A stretch of DNA of 64,000 nt. Source: CAZPQK01 sp964588695. GTDB lineage: Bacteria > Krumholzibacteriota > Krumholzibacteriia > WVZY01 > JAKEHA01. The notes below the pieces were generated by a model. The model had not been told where the DNA came from and ran no database searches. It saw only the letters and a program-made list of their open reading frames with translations. The position numbers were made by a program, and so were the translations under genes. The DNA lies in contig CAZPQK010000015.1 of the NCBI GenBank assembly GCA_964588695.1, forward strand, positions 5,987-69,986, read 5' to 3'. Shown here one piece after another: positions 43,382 through 52,400 of this stretch (position 1 is its first letter; every line of letters begins with the position of its first letter).

Positions 43382-43656
43382 CGAAGAACCTCAAAAATCG
43401 GCGACGGATTTTCGTCAGGTGATTCCCAGCGGTGCTCGACCGATTCGACCGAAGCGGCTTGTGGCCCCTTCCGGACGTAGGCGAGCGCCTTTTCGCAGTC
43501 GGCTCGCTCTCCGGTAAAGACGGCTTCCACTCGTCCGTCTGCCAGGTTGCGCACCCAACCGGTCAACCCGGCGCTTTCGGCAAACTGTCGTGTTGATTCG
43601 CGGAACCACACGCCCTGCACGCGGCCAGTTACCCAAACGTGAAGCTGTTTCATCAT
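43378..43656 (-). CDS. acyP: Acylphosphatase
   Basis: 92 residues. Hydrolyses carboxyl-phosphate bonds. The catalytic Arg and Asn are in VTGRVQGVWFRESTRQFA and GLTGWVRNLADGRVEAVF. Starts MMKQLHVWV; overlaps the methyltransferase stop by four bases. Last gene of the nadE-clcA-GT2-methyltransferase run. Confidence 0.95.
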   Translation of the reverse strand: MMKQLHVWVTGRVQGVWFRESTRQFAESAGLTGWVRNLADGRVEAVFTGERADCEKALAYVRKGPQAASVESVEHRWESPDENPSPIFEVLR

Positions 43657-44615
43657 CCAAGTGTAAGGTAAAACGCGGCCTGATCTCCACGTTGCTCGGC
43701 GTTCAACCGATCCGCGCGCAGTGTATACGCATTAATCGCGTCCGGAGTTAGTTGCGTCGGATCGTTTCGGTACGATTGGGGGGCCATTAGCGGGATGCCG
43801 CGACGGTACTGCTCGCTGCCCCAAAACTGAAACGCGCTGGAATCATACACCACTCTTTGGATGGTCAGTCCAACCGCTGCGGCGAGACGAGAAAAGCTTT
43901 CACGGGCTTGAATGTGTAGATGACGGGGAGAATCGAGTTGCACCCAGTCGGCCCGATACTCTTCGGCGGCAAACGAATCTGACAGAGGCATTCGAACCAA
44001 CAAAACGCCGTCGGCACTAAGAAGTTGTCGCAGTTGTTGCAACGTCGCTAACGGATCGGAGACGTGTTCGAACGCGTGGTGCATCATAACTAGATCGAAG
44101 GCACCCTCGACGTCACCAGGTTCACGACACCAGATCGTTACGCCGTCGACGGTCGCATCGCCCGAGACGAAGGGGTCTACGCCGTAGAGGTTCCGAAACC
44201 CGTACGCCGACATTTTCACTAGCAGATGGCCAGCACCGCATCCAACGTCAAGAATTCTGTGTTCTAGCCCTTTGCCGGCCGTTCGCACCCATTCCAACGA
44301 CGGCGGAACGCCATAGCGCCTTACCGCCCACGCTCCGATCGGGTTCGAACTCCCCAACAGGTGCCGAGCACGCTGCCGCTGCACCCACCGGGAAAACCCG
44401 CGAACCGGCTCCGGTTCTCCCATCGCGTAGTAACCATCGCCGTAGTATCGAGCCATGTCGTCCGGTATGGTTTCTATTTGCCAACAGCCGCACGTCGCAC
44501 ACAACCGATAGGTAAACTTGTCCTGTGTGCCGAACATCATTTCGCGCGTGGCCAGGGTCTCGTTGATCCGGTCCCCGCAAACGCGGCAATTGAAAGGCGT
44601 CGACGAGTCGGTCAT
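43653..44615 (-). CDS. Zn-ribbon class I SAM-dependent methyltransferase
   Basis: 320 residues from the ATG at 44615, overlapping the upstream GT2 stop as ATGA. N-terminal four-Cys Zn ribbon (CRVCGDRI and CATCGCWQ), then SAM-binding ILDVGCGAGHLL, acidic FDLVMMHHAFEHVSDP and LLSADGVLLVRMPL. The architecture is the one seen in sugar or glycan methyltransferases encoded in surface polysaccharide loci. Coupling with a GT2 supports a glycan substrate. Confidence 0.88.
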   Translation of the reverse strand: MTDSSTPFNCRVCGDRINETLATREMMFGTQDKFTYRLCATCGCWQIETIPDDMARYYGDGYYAMGEPEPVRGFSRWVQRQRARHLLGSSNPIGAWAVRRYGVPPSLEWVRTAGKGLEHRILDVGCGAGHLLVKMSAYGFRNLYGVDPFVSGDATVDGVTIWCREPGDVEGAFDLVMMHHAFEHVSDPLATLQQLRQLLSADGVLLVRMPLSDSFAAEEYRADWVQLDSPRHLHIQARESFSRLAAAVGLTIQRVVYDSSAFQFWGSEQYRRGIPLMAPQSYRNDPTQLTPDAINAYTLRADRLNAEQRGDQAAFYLTLG

Positions 44616-45550
44616 CGCCGCAGACTTCCATACCATCGAATGCACCGCTCGCCTAACGGCCCCAGCGGTAATAACGCTCGGGCGATTCGAGCACGACGGT
44701 TTTGCGGGTACAACTCTAACGCTTTGTTAAAAGCAGCGCGCGCGTCCGCGCTACGTCCTTGAACTTGCCGTGCACGGCCTACATCGGCCCACCGAAAGCT
44801 TTTGGCAAGGCGGCACGCTTCGGAAACTTGGGGCTGTCGTTCGGCGATGGCGTCGATGAGTTCTAACAATTGCGGAAGCATCCGTTCGGCGTCGGTAAAG
44901 TTGCCGCCGTGCTCGCGTCTCTCCAGAGCTTTACCGTGCACGTAGCGATGGGGCATGCGTTCAAGCAATCGCGTGTTCAGGTCAAAATCGTCAGACCCAT
45001 AGCACACACTCTCCCGAAAACCTCCCACCGTATCGATCATTTCGCGGCGGTAGAGTGTCGCACCAATGTTCGCGTAGGGCCGCTGAACGAACGCGGCAAG
45101 CTGCGCGAAACGATCGGTTCCACTTGCAACCGCTGGCGCGGCACGATCAGTCCCCGGAACGGGCTCCCGAGTTTCATAGTCCACCACCGAAACATCAGAA
45201 AACACGGCGAACACGTCGGTTCCCAGGTGGCTCAGTGCCGGCATTTGCCATTTCAGTCGGCCGGGCATCCAGCAATCATCCTGATCCAGAAAACCAACAA
45301 ACTCGCCCTGCGCCGCCGCCAGTCCGGTGTTGCGAGCCGCGGCAATGCCGCGATTGGTTTCGTGGCGTTCGACTCGGACTCGTGGATCGGTGAGTCGCGC
45401 GCCTAAAACTTCTCGCGACCCATCGGTCGACCCATCGTCGACCACCACCACTTCCAGGTTTCCCGACTGCGCAAGCACGCTATCAATGGCGGCGCCAACA
45501 AAACGCTCTCCGTTGTAGCACGGAACGATAACCGAAACCAGTGAACTCAC
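44612..45550 (-). CDS. Glycosyltransferase family 2
   Basis: 312 residues from the GTG at 45550, overlapping the ClcA stop (GTGA). GT-A core VSVIVPCYNGERFVGAAIDS, VVVDDGSTDGSREVL and the D-x-D type GFLDQDDCW with the catalytic-base region FDLNTRLLERMPHRYV. The last 60 residues are a short helical/TPR-like tail (AEACRLAKSFRWADVGRARQ). Cytoplasmic; acceptor unknown. The downstream Zn-ribbon methyltransferase probably modifies the same glycan. Confidence 0.9.
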   Translation of the reverse strand: MSSLVSVIVPCYNGERFVGAAIDSVLAQSGNLEVVVVDDGSTDGSREVLGARLTDPRVRVERHETNRGIAAARNTGLAAAQGEFVGFLDQDDCWMPGRLKWQMPALSHLGTDVFAVFSDVSVVDYETREPVPGTDRAAPAVASGTDRFAQLAAFVQRPYANIGATLYRREMIDTVGGFRESVCYGSDDFDLNTRLLERMPHRYVHGKALERREHGGNFTDAERMLPQLLELIDAIAERQPQVSEACRLAKSFRWADVGRARQVQGRSADARAAFNKALELYPQNRRARIARALLPLGPLGERCIRWYGSLRR

Positions 45551-47352
45551 CGCGAAGCCTCGCTGCGTAGCGCGCTGATCTTTTCGTAATAACTACTGAT
45601 CACGTCGCGACGACGAATCATTCCCAATATTTTAGTAGCGTCTTCGTCATCGACGACGGGAAGCTTGTCGACTTCCTGCTCGGTAAACTTGCGCAAAGTG
45701 CTCGCCAGGTTCTCGTTGAGGCTGACGGTTGACACCGGCGTTTCTGCCAGTTCCTTTATAATGATCAGGTTGTCGAGGTCGCGCTCAACCAGGATGTCGC
45801 GTACGTCGGCGATCGAAAAGATTCCGGTTAGTCGGCCGTCGCGGTCGACGACCGGAAAGTTCTGCTGATCGGTCTCGGTCATAATCGGCACAAATTCACG
45901 GAGCGTCATGCTTTCGGGAACGTACTGGAATTCGGCGTCCGGGTTGAAAATATCGCGCACGTACATTTCCTCCAGATAATCCTTAACAAAGTCACCGTAG
46001 TGCGCGGGCGAGTCGAACCGCGTGTCGACCTGGTTCTGATAAATGCTCCACCGACGCGACACCAGTAGTGCGATCGCACAAACCCACATTGCAGGCACTA
46101 ACAAGCCATAGTTTCCGGTAAGCTCGCTAACCATGATGACAGTCGAGATAGGCGCGTTAGACACGGCAGAGAAAAATCCCGCCATCCCTACAATGACAAA
46201 CGCTCCTGGTTGTGTCACTACCGACGGCCACCACAAGTTAAAAAGTTTCCCAACGGCGCCACCCAACGCGCCACCAATAACCACCGAAGGACCAAACACA
46301 CCACCACTCCCGCCCGACCCGATAGAAAACGATGTGGTGACAATCTTGAACAAGGCAATCGCGAATAGCATGGTAATGGTGATGTTATTGTTGATCGCGT
46401 CCTGCACAACGCCATAGCCAATGGCGAGTGTTTCTGGCAGGAAGAATCCCACGCACCCAGTCAACAGCCCTCCGAGAGCCGGCTTCCAGTAGTTGGAAAT
46501 TGTAAGACGCTCGAAAAACTTACGGGTTTCGAACAATCCGTAGATGAGTAGGGGTGAAGCTGCGGCCACCGCGATGGCCAGTACCGTGTACGGCAACAAC
46601 TCCAACGGGTTAGTAAACGCAAAGTCTGGGCGCGAAAACAGCGGTTGAAAACCAAAGAAGACACCAAAAGTGGAGTACGCGACGATCGTGGTCACAATCG
46701 CGGGAATCACGACTTCGTGCTCGAACTCGGGTTCGCGATACAAAATTTCGGCCGCGAATAGAGCGCCGGCTAGTGGCGCGCGGAAAATACTACCGATTCC
46801 TGCACCGAGCCCCGCGGCTAGCATGATACGGCGCGACCGGGGCGACATATTCATCCGTTCAGCCAGAAACGATCCAAATCCTGCGCCGATCTGTGCGATC
46901 GGACCTTCGCGACCGCCGGAACCACCGGACCCCAGAGTCACTGCGGCCGACAATGCCTTCACCAAAGGTACGCGCGCCCGAATCTTTCCCTGCTTGTTGT
47001 GGTAGGCGTCAATCGCCGCGTCGGTCCCGGGACCGGCGGCTTCGGGCGCAAATCGATAAACCAAGAAACCGCTGATCAGGCCGCCGAGTGCAGGTACAAA
47101 GAACAGCAGCCACCGTCGAAACGGAGTGCTGGTGGGCTCGAATATCTGCGCTTCGCCGGTTGGTGTCGCCGGCCGAAACCCGGCGATTTGATCCATAAAC
47201 AAATGCGTTGCGCCTTGGGTGAGGTAGTTAAACGCAACCGCTGCAAGACCGGCCGCGACCCCAAGCAGCACGCCATACACGACATATACGCCAACCGAAC
47301 GAATGTTGAGCGCGGAGATCAGCGCTGCGAGCAGTCGACTAAGGCGTCCCAT
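45547..47352 (-). CDS. clcA: ClC-type chloride channel/antiporter with CBS pair
   Basis: 601 residues. About 12 membrane segments; selectivity filter LGSGGSGGREGPIAQIGAG with the gating Glu, GSGGSGGVFGPSVVIGGALG and the second FVIVGMAGFFSAVSNAPIS. The C-terminal ~130 residues are two CBS domains (MTLREFVPIMTETDQQNFPV and NLASTLRKFTEQEVDKLPVV) that bind nucleotides and set gating. Starts 6 bp after nadE and overlaps the downstream GT2 by four bases. Confidence 0.95.
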   Translation of the reverse strand: MGRLSRLLAALISALNIRSVGVYVVYGVLLGVAAGLAAVAFNYLTQGATHLFMDQIAGFRPATPTGEAQIFEPTSTPFRRWLLFFVPALGGLISGFLVYRFAPEAAGPGTDAAIDAYHNKQGKIRARVPLVKALSAAVTLGSGGSGGREGPIAQIGAGFGSFLAERMNMSPRSRRIMLAAGLGAGIGSIFRAPLAGALFAAEILYREPEFEHEVVIPAIVTTIVAYSTFGVFFGFQPLFSRPDFAFTNPLELLPYTVLAIAVAAASPLLIYGLFETRKFFERLTISNYWKPALGGLLTGCVGFFLPETLAIGYGVVQDAINNNITITMLFAIALFKIVTTSFSIGSGGSGGVFGPSVVIGGALGGAVGKLFNLWWPSVVTQPGAFVIVGMAGFFSAVSNAPISTVIMVSELTGNYGLLVPAMWVCAIALLVSRRWSIYQNQVDTRFDSPAHYGDFVKDYLEEMYVRDIFNPDAEFQYVPESMTLREFVPIMTETDQQNFPVVDRDGRLTGIFSIADVRDILVERDLDNLIIIKELAETPVSTVSLNENLASTLRKFTEQEVDKLPVVDDEDATKILGMIRRRDVISSYYEKISALRSEASR

Positions 47353-47358
47353 AGACGG

Positions 47359-49005
47359 CTACACCGTAAACCGAGCGGCAATCGGCATTCGTCGCCCCAT
47401 CCCAAACGCTTTTGACGTTACTTTAATTCCCGGCGGTGCTTGCTTGCGTTTGTACTCGCTACGCCGCACAGCCGAGACCACCCACTCCACAATCGCTGCA
47501 TCGTGCCCGCTTTCGCAGATTTGTTGCGGCGTTTGTGCAAGCTCGACGTAGCGATCCAAAATGTCGTCCAACACGTCATAGGGAGGCAGCGTGTCGCTGT
47601 CTAACTGGTCGGGTTTCAGTTCGGCCGAAGGCTGCTTGGTAATGGTCCGTAGCGGGATCCGCTCACCGTCACGATTAATAAACCTGGCGATGTTGTACAC
47701 CATGGTTTTAGGAACGTCCGAAATCACCGCAAGCCCGCCGCTCATGTCGCCGTAGAGCGTGCAGTAACCAACCGCCATCTCGCTTTTGTTACCCGTGGTC
47801 AGCAACAAATGCCCAAACTTATTGGAGTGGGCCATCAACAGGTTCCCGCGGATGCGCGCCTGGATGTTTTCTTCGGCCACCCCACTGGCTAGCCCAGAAA
47901 ACGCCGGGGCCAACGCTCGCGAATAAGCGTCCATGACGTCGCCGATCTCGATGGTATCAAAACCAATCCCGAGGTTCGCGGCCAGCGCGCGCGCGTCTTC
48001 TTTGCTGGCTGCCGACGAATACGGAGACGGCATCGCCAGGCCGTGAACTTTGTCGGCCCCAATCGCGTCAACCGCAATAGTCGCGGTTAGCGCGGAATCA
48101 ATACCGCCGGAAAGCCCCACCAGCGCACGAGTGAATCCGCACTTATGCAAATAGTCGCGCGTACCCAGCACCAGAGCCCGATAGATACTCTCCTCTTCGC
48201 TCAGAACTTCGTAAGCAAAACCTGGCGACGGCTGGGAAAGGTCAACCGTCTCGACCGCTTCGGTAAACATAGGAAGCGCAGCGGTCACCGACCCGTCGCC
48301 GGCGACGACCAGGCTACAACCATCAAACACAAGTTCGTCGTTCCCCCCTACCTGATTCACAAACACAAACGGTAACCCGTGACGCTTAGCATGGCTGGCA
48401 AGCAACTCGGCGCGGAAGGTGTCTTTTTCTAGCGCGAACGGCGATGCGGATATGTTAACCAGAAGGCTTGCCCCCTTAGCGGCAAGCTCCGATATCGGAT
48501 CCATTTCGTAGGGCGCGTTGGGAAACAGCGCCGGGTCGTTCCACGCGTCTTCGCAAACCGACAGCCCTAACGTTTCACCCTTGAACGAATACACCGCGAT
48601 TGTTTCCGCCGCGCTAAAGTATCGCGCCTCATCAAACACATCATAGGTGGGAAGCAGGGTCTTGTCCTGACGATGGAGCGTTTCGCCGTTGTGAACCAGC
48701 ACGGCGGCGTTGGCGATTGGCTTTCCCGAATTGTGAGTAGTGGGCAACGGCAATCCGACTACTATGCCGAGGTTGGGAAAGTGTCGTGACGCTTCTTCGA
48801 TAGCGTCCAACGCGGCTCCGCACTGCGCAACAAAGGCGTTCCGCTCTAGCAAATCCAGCGGCGGATAACCGCTAAGGCATAGCTCGGGAAAGACGATCAG
48901 ATCGGCGCCGGCGTGATCCGCTACCGGCAGGTGATCCAGAATTCGCTCCAGGTTTCCGTCTACGTCGCCAACGACAGGATTTATTTGTGCCAGGGTGACT
49001 TTCAC
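47359..49005 (-). CDS. nadE: Glutamine-dependent NAD+ synthase
   Basis: 548 residues from a GTG at 49003-49005 (MKVTLAQINPVVGDVDG). N-terminal CN-hydrolase/amidase part with Glu, Lys and Cys: IVFPELCLSGYPPLDLL, HRQDKTLLPTYDVFDE, LSVCEDAWND. C-terminal synthetase with the P-loop VGLSGGIDSALTATIAV, SELKPDQLDSDTLPPYDVLD and GNKSEMAVGYCTLYGDMSGG. Makes NAD+ from deamido-NAD+. Leads a tight five-gene operon (6 bp to clcA, then overlapping genes). Confidence 0.97.
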   Translation of the reverse strand: MKVTLAQINPVVGDVDGNLERILDHLPVADHAGADLIVFPELCLSGYPPLDLLERNAFVAQCGAALDAIEEASRHFPNLGIVVGLPLPTTHNSGKPIANAAVLVHNGETLHRQDKTLLPTYDVFDEARYFSAAETIAVYSFKGETLGLSVCEDAWNDPALFPNAPYEMDPISELAAKGASLLVNISASPFALEKDTFRAELLASHAKRHGLPFVFVNQVGGNDELVFDGCSLVVAGDGSVTAALPMFTEAVETVDLSQPSPGFAYEVLSEEESIYRALVLGTRDYLHKCGFTRALVGLSGGIDSALTATIAVDAIGADKVHGLAMPSPYSSAASKEDARALAANLGIGFDTIEIGDVMDAYSRALAPAFSGLASGVAEENIQARIRGNLLMAHSNKFGHLLLTTGNKSEMAVGYCTLYGDMSGGLAVISDVPKTMVYNIARFINRDGERIPLRTITKQPSAELKPDQLDSDTLPPYDVLDDILDRYVELAQTPQQICESGHDAAIVEWVVSAVRRSEYKRKQAPPGIKVTSKAFGMGRRMPIAARFTV

Positions 49006-49213
49006 TGTTTCGTAAGCCGTTGTTTATAAAGAAATTGGCGGGTCGCGAACGACAGCCGCGGCCGGACTCGTGGGCGTAGTATAGTCGGGTTTTTCGTGAC
49101 CGGTCAACGGTCGCCCGTGTCTAAGTTATTGAAGAATTGTTTTTTGCGTGCGTTCCCAAATCTCAGCGTGTTATCTTCCCGGCGTTCCCACGGAAGATCG
49201 GCAAGGAGAAATC

Positions 49214-50050
49214 ATGATGATCCGAATTCGTTCGTTGAACCGCCAGAAACTCAGCTACGTCGCCGCGGTTTGTCTGCTCGGCTTCGTTGCGGCCTGCACA
49301 ACCGTTGCCGTGACCGGGCGCCAGCAGCTTAACCTGATTCCCGCGTCGCAGATGAACGCGCTGAGCTTTTCTCAGTATCAGCAATTTCTTAGCGAAAACC
49401 CGGTAAGCAACGACTCACAATCGACCGCGATGGTCCGCCGCGTCGGGCACCGGATTCAGCAAGCGGTTGAACTCCACCTCAAAGAAATCGGCGCCGCCGG
49501 AACTCTCGACGGTTACGAGTGGGAGTTTAACCTTATCGAAGAAGACGTGGTGAACGCGTGGGCGATGCCCGGCGGCAAAGTAGTGGTTTACACGGGTCTT
49601 TTGCCAGTGGCGCAAACCGAAGCTGGCCTGGCGGTGGTCATGGGTCACGAGATCGCGCATGCGATCGCGCAGCACGGCAACGAACGCATGAGCCGAGGAA
49701 TGGTTTTGGAGTTTGGGTCGCTGGCGCTGTCTAAAGCGCTCGAACGAAACTCGCAGCTAACGCAGTCGATCTTTATGACCGCGTTTGGAGTCGGTGCACA
49801 GTTTGGATCGGTACTACCTCATGGCCGCATGCAGGAAAGCGAAGCCGATGAGTTGGGCCTTATCTTTATGGCAATCGCCGGCTACGACCCGCGCGAAGCC
49901 GTACCGTTTTGGGAACGCATGGCAGCAGCGGGTGGCGGCAGTCCGCCCGAATTTCTAAGCACGCACCCGTCGGCGTCAACCCGAATTGCCGACTTGCAAG
50001 AGCAAATGCCACGGGCATTGGAGTACTACAACAAGTCATCGTTACGCTAG
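49214..50050 (+). CDS. M48-family metalloprotease lipoprotein (first of two)
   Basis: 278 residues from the ATG at 49214, five bases after AAGGAG. Lipobox GFVAAC with Cys28. Zn motif HEIAHAIAQHGNERMS with the second Zn Glu region ESEADELGLIFMAIAGYDP, and the substrate part PEFLSTHPSASTRI. Members such as BepA/LoiP act in outer-membrane quality control. A second M48 gene lies at 51.5-52.4 kb, with an N-terminal anchor rather than a lipobox. Divergent from nadE with ~200 bp between them. Confidence 0.93.
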   Translation: MMIRIRSLNRQKLSYVAAVCLLGFVAACTTVAVTGRQQLNLIPASQMNALSFSQYQQFLSENPVSNDSQSTAMVRRVGHRIQQAVELHLKEIGAAGTLDGYEWEFNLIEEDVVNAWAMPGGKVVVYTGLLPVAQTEAGLAVVMGHEIAHAIAQHGNERMSRGMVLEFGSLALSKALERNSQLTQSIFMTAFGVGAQFGSVLPHGRMQESEADELGLIFMAIAGYDPREAVPFWERMAAAGGGSPPEFLSTHPSASTRIADLQEQMPRALEYYNKSSLR

Positions 50051-50074
50051 TCGGCGATTGTAAACTGGCGTTAC

Positions 50075-50101
50075 CAAGCCTCGGTCCCTGGCCGAGGCTT
50101 T
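50075..50101 (+). terminator. Intrinsic terminator between the M48 gene and the small membrane gene
   Basis: AAGCCTCGG and CCGAGGCTT arms around TCCCTGG; two further T follow. It separates two convergent genes and can serve both. Confidence 0.75.
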
Positions 50102-50102
50102 C

Positions 50103-50303
50103 CTATTTCCCTTTCCACACCGCTGCGTCGATGATGGCCCACAGATGAATTATCCAGCCCAAGAGGAAATACCAGAGCACGCTGGCGAGTACGAACATGA
50201 AGATCCCTCGCCACATGCGTCCCTGGAGTAACTGCCCCAGCCCCGGGATAAAGAAGCTCGCCAACGCGGAAATAACGTTTCCCGCCGAACCTTGTCCTGC
50301 CAT
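50103..50303 (-). CDS. Small membrane protein, TM2-like
   Basis: 66 residues. Two hydrophobic stretches around ALASFFIPGLGQLLQGR and GIFMFVLASVLWYFLLGWII; the PGLGQLLQG motif is the one seen in TM2 and related short membrane proteins of unknown role. Ends KGK. Starts 12 bp after the DinB stop, on the same strand. Function unknown. Confidence 0.7.
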   Translation of the reverse strand: MAGQGSAGNVISALASFFIPGLGQLLQGRMWRGIFMFVLASVLWYFLLGWIIHLWAIIDAAVWKGK

Positions 50304-50315
50304 CAGAAACTCCTT

Positions 50316-50807
50316 CTACCTCTCGTCGGCCGTTGGGCCGTACACTGCCGGGACCCGGGCGCCCGCAAGACGCAGATACACACCAAGCTGCGCGCGATGA
50401 TGGATCATGTGGTTCATAACGAACGACCGCAGAACCGCCGCGCGCGGCAACGTCATTACATGGTGTCCGCCTGCCTCCGCCGTCCAGTCGGCCAGCAAAT
50501 GATCGTCACTCGCTTTGGCAATAAGGTCGCGGGCACGCTTCACGGTTTGATCGTACTCGCTTAGGGCGATGTCTACACTGGACAGTGCTTCGCGCGGCGG
50601 TATCTTAGCAAAGTCCAGCACTTCGGTTTCGATGGTGGTGGTGGCCCATTGCGGAACATTGACTAAGTGCGTCATCAGCTCTCCCATGGTCCACGCGCTG
50701 TCCCACGGCTTAAAGTCAAGCTTGTCGTTGGGGACGTGTTCAACGACTGTGCGCGTAAGCGCCATTTCGTGATCAAATTCGTCCAACATTCCTGCTGCTA
50801 TCGACAT
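50316..50807 (-). CDS. DinB-family protein
   Basis: 163 residues from the ATG at 50807, with AAAGGAG upstream. Four-helix DinB/YfiT fold; His residues MGELMTHLVNVPQWA, MNHMIHHRAQLGVYL are the putative metal triad. Such proteins are metal-dependent thiol or bacillithiol transferases or are of unknown function. Companion of the 66-residue membrane gene. It is separated from the ribosomal pair upstream by a terminator. Confidence 0.85.
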   Translation of the reverse strand: MSIAAGMLDEFDHEMALTRTVVEHVPNDKLDFKPWDSAWTMGELMTHLVNVPQWATTTIETEVLDFAKIPPREALSSVDIALSEYDQTVKRARDLIAKASDDHLLADWTAEAGGHHVMTLPRAAVLRSFVMNHMIHHRAQLGVYLRLAGARVPAVYGPTADER

Positions 50808-50847
50808 TCTGAAACTCCTTTGCAAGTCACACGACGTAGTATACACA

Positions 50848-50880
50848 AAAAACCCCGGCGATTATTCACCGGGGTTTCTT
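50848..50880 (-). terminator. Intrinsic terminator after rpmG
   Basis: On the minus strand AAACCCCGG, loop TGAATAATCG, CCGGGGTTT followed by TTTGTG. Ends the rpmB-rpmG transcript 19 bases after the rpmG stop. Confidence 0.88.
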
Positions 50881-50898
50881 GGTAATCTAGAATCTGCG

Positions 50899-51066
50899 CT
50901 ATCGCGTTTCTTTATACACGACGTGCTTGCGCAGCACGGGATCGTAGCGACGAAGCTCGATACGGTCGGGCGTGTTCCGCTTGTTCTTGGTGGTCGTGAA
51001 CATGTGTGGGCTTTCCGTACTCTTCATCTTGATGGTTTCGCGCGCGCCGGTTTTTTTCTTTCCCAT
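50899..51066 (-). CDS. rpmG: Ribosomal protein L33
   Basis: 55 residues, [20 protein letters not shown], then [20 protein letters not shown] and [15 protein letters not shown], matching L33 along its length, with no Cys (Zn-free form). Large-subunit protein near the E site. Follows rpmB by 22 bp as in most bacteria; ribosome binding site AAGGAG upstream. Confidence 0.97.
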   Translation of the reverse strand: MGKKKTGARETIKMKSTESPHMFTTTKNKRNTPDRIELRRYDPVLRKHVVYKETR

Positions 51067-51088
51067 AGTTTACTCCTTAGCCGCAGCC

Positions 51089-51328
51089 CTAAGTAATATC
51101 CTTCAAAGTGAGTCCCTGTTCGCGCAGGTATGGCAGTAACCCTTTCTTGCTGACGGTACGCAAGGCGCGAGTGGACAGCTTGACGCGAACAAAACGGCCC
51201 AGCTCTTCTACGTAAAGGCGCTTGGACTGTAGGTTCGGGAGCTGACGACGTTTGACGCGGTTGTTCGCGTGCGAAACGTGGTTGCCAACCAGCGGGCGCT
51301 TCCCGGTGAGTTTGCACTTCCGTGCCAT
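51089..51328 (-). CDS. rpmB: Ribosomal protein L28
   Basis: 79 residues: MARKCKLTGKRPLVGNHVSH, then the NNRVKRRQLPNL block and RFVRVKLSTRALRTVSKKGL, the standard L28 pattern with the family C-terminus. One Cys, so a C-minus version of the Zn form. Upstream partner of rpmG; shares the promoter region at 51.33-51.5 kb. Confidence 0.97.
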   Translation of the reverse strand: MARKCKLTGKRPLVGNHVSHANNRVKRRQLPNLQSKRLYVEELGRFVRVKLSTRALRTVSKKGLLPYLREQGLTLKDIT

Positions 51329-51419
51329 GGTAATTCCTTTCCTGCCGGGCAGTTACGGTAGCCCGGGGACGAACAATGTCCGGTAATTGGAAAATTCGGT
51401 ATCGGAGAAATGTATAGGA

Positions 51420-51443
51420 AGAAAGGGGTTACGTCAACCCCTC
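51420..51443 (-). terminator. Hairpin with T tail downstream of the second M48 gene
   Basis: On the minus strand AGGGGTT, loop GACGT, AACCCCT followed by TTCTTCC. A second small palindrome, ACAGGC-ATAATC-GCCTGT, lies at 51491-51508. Together they end the 55.4-51.5 kb gene run. Confidence 0.65.
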
Positions 51444-51518
51444 AAGGCCAGGCAACTCGTGCCGGGCGCAACGTGGCGGCGAACCCACTACAGGCATAAT
51501 CGCCTGTATAACAACCGG

Positions 51519-52400
51519 TTACTGTGTCAGACCGGGGGGAAGCCCCTGCGGAAACTCGTCCCTGATGGCGGCTTCGATCGCCTCGACCCGGTTCTCCGGA
51601 TACGGGTGCGTGCTCATAAACTCGGGCTGTTGGTTTCCGCCCGAAGCTTCGGCCAGCACTTTCATTACCTGGATCAGACTTCTCGGATCATAGCCCGCTT
51701 GCCCCATGAACCTTACCCCAAGGCGGTCGGACTCAAGTTCGTCTTCGCGGCCGTACTTCATGTTTACCAATTGGCCCACCATCTGCGCCACGCGCGCGTT
51801 GTTGCCGTCGGTCGCAACAACGACCGCGCCAATAAGCCCTTGAGTCAACCCGGACTTGGCAATTCGTTGTGCCCCGTGGCGCGCAATAACATGCGCGATC
51901 TCATGGCCGAGAACGCCGGCTACTTCGCTCTCGCTACCCAAGCGCCGAAACAGCGCCATGGTAATGAACACCTGGCCGCCGGGCAGCGCAAAAGCGTTGA
52001 CGGTTTGCTCGTCGGCGAGCAGATGAAAGTCAAACTCCCAATCGGTACCGGCCGCGTCGCTACGCTGCACAATTCGATTCCCAATCCGATCCAACGCCGT
52101 TTGCAGTCGCTCGTCGGGGTAATGGCCACCGTGCTGCTGAATCATGGTCGGGGCGGCTTGGAGCCCCAGGGCAATTTCCTGTCGCGGTGTAATACTCACG
52201 TGTTGTGATTCGCCGGTAACGGGGTTGTACTGCTTTGATCCCAAGTAGGAGCACAACGAAAAACCGGCGACGACAAGTGCCAGCAGCAACCGAGCTTTGC
52301 CGTTGCGACGTGGGCCACCACGAAGGGTCCGGCGCGCCCGATAGCGCGACTGACCAAACGACATCGCGGGTTGATTCGTTCGCCGGGTTCTAATTCGCAT
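51519..52400 (-). CDS. M48-family metalloprotease, membrane-anchored (second of two)
   Basis: 293 residues. One N-terminal hydrophobic anchor (LLLALVVAGFSLCSYLG) and no lipobox. Zn motif GHEIAHVIARHGAQRI, second Zn-ligand region ELESDRLGVRFMGQAGYDP and PEFMSTHPYPENRV. Q-N-P-V-T-G upstream resembles the propeptide-like YggG entry. Start at the ATG at 52400, overlapping the previous gene by 11 bases; an ATG 12 codons downstream is also possible. Likely acts on envelope proteins alongside the lipoprotein copy. Confidence 0.92.
   Translation of the reverse strand: MRIRTRRTNQPAMSFGQSRYRARRTLRGGPRRNGKARLLLALVVAGFSLCSYLGSKQYNPVTGESQHVSITPRQEIALGLQAAPTMIQQHGGHYPDERLQTALDRIGNRIVQRSDAAGTDWEFDFHLLADEQTVNAFALPGGQVFITMALFRRLGSESEVAGVLGHEIAHVIARHGAQRIAKSGLTQGLIGAVVVATDGNNARVAQMVGQLVNMKYGREDELESDRLGVRFMGQAGYDPRSLIQVMKVLAEASGGNQQPEFMSTHPYPENRVEAIEAAIRDEFPQGLPPGLTQ

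Noticed and set aside
51491..51508. Palindrome ACAGGC-ATAATC-GCCTGT as an operator
   Set aside because: It lies just downstream of the M48 gene and not before a promoter; more likely part of the transcript end.
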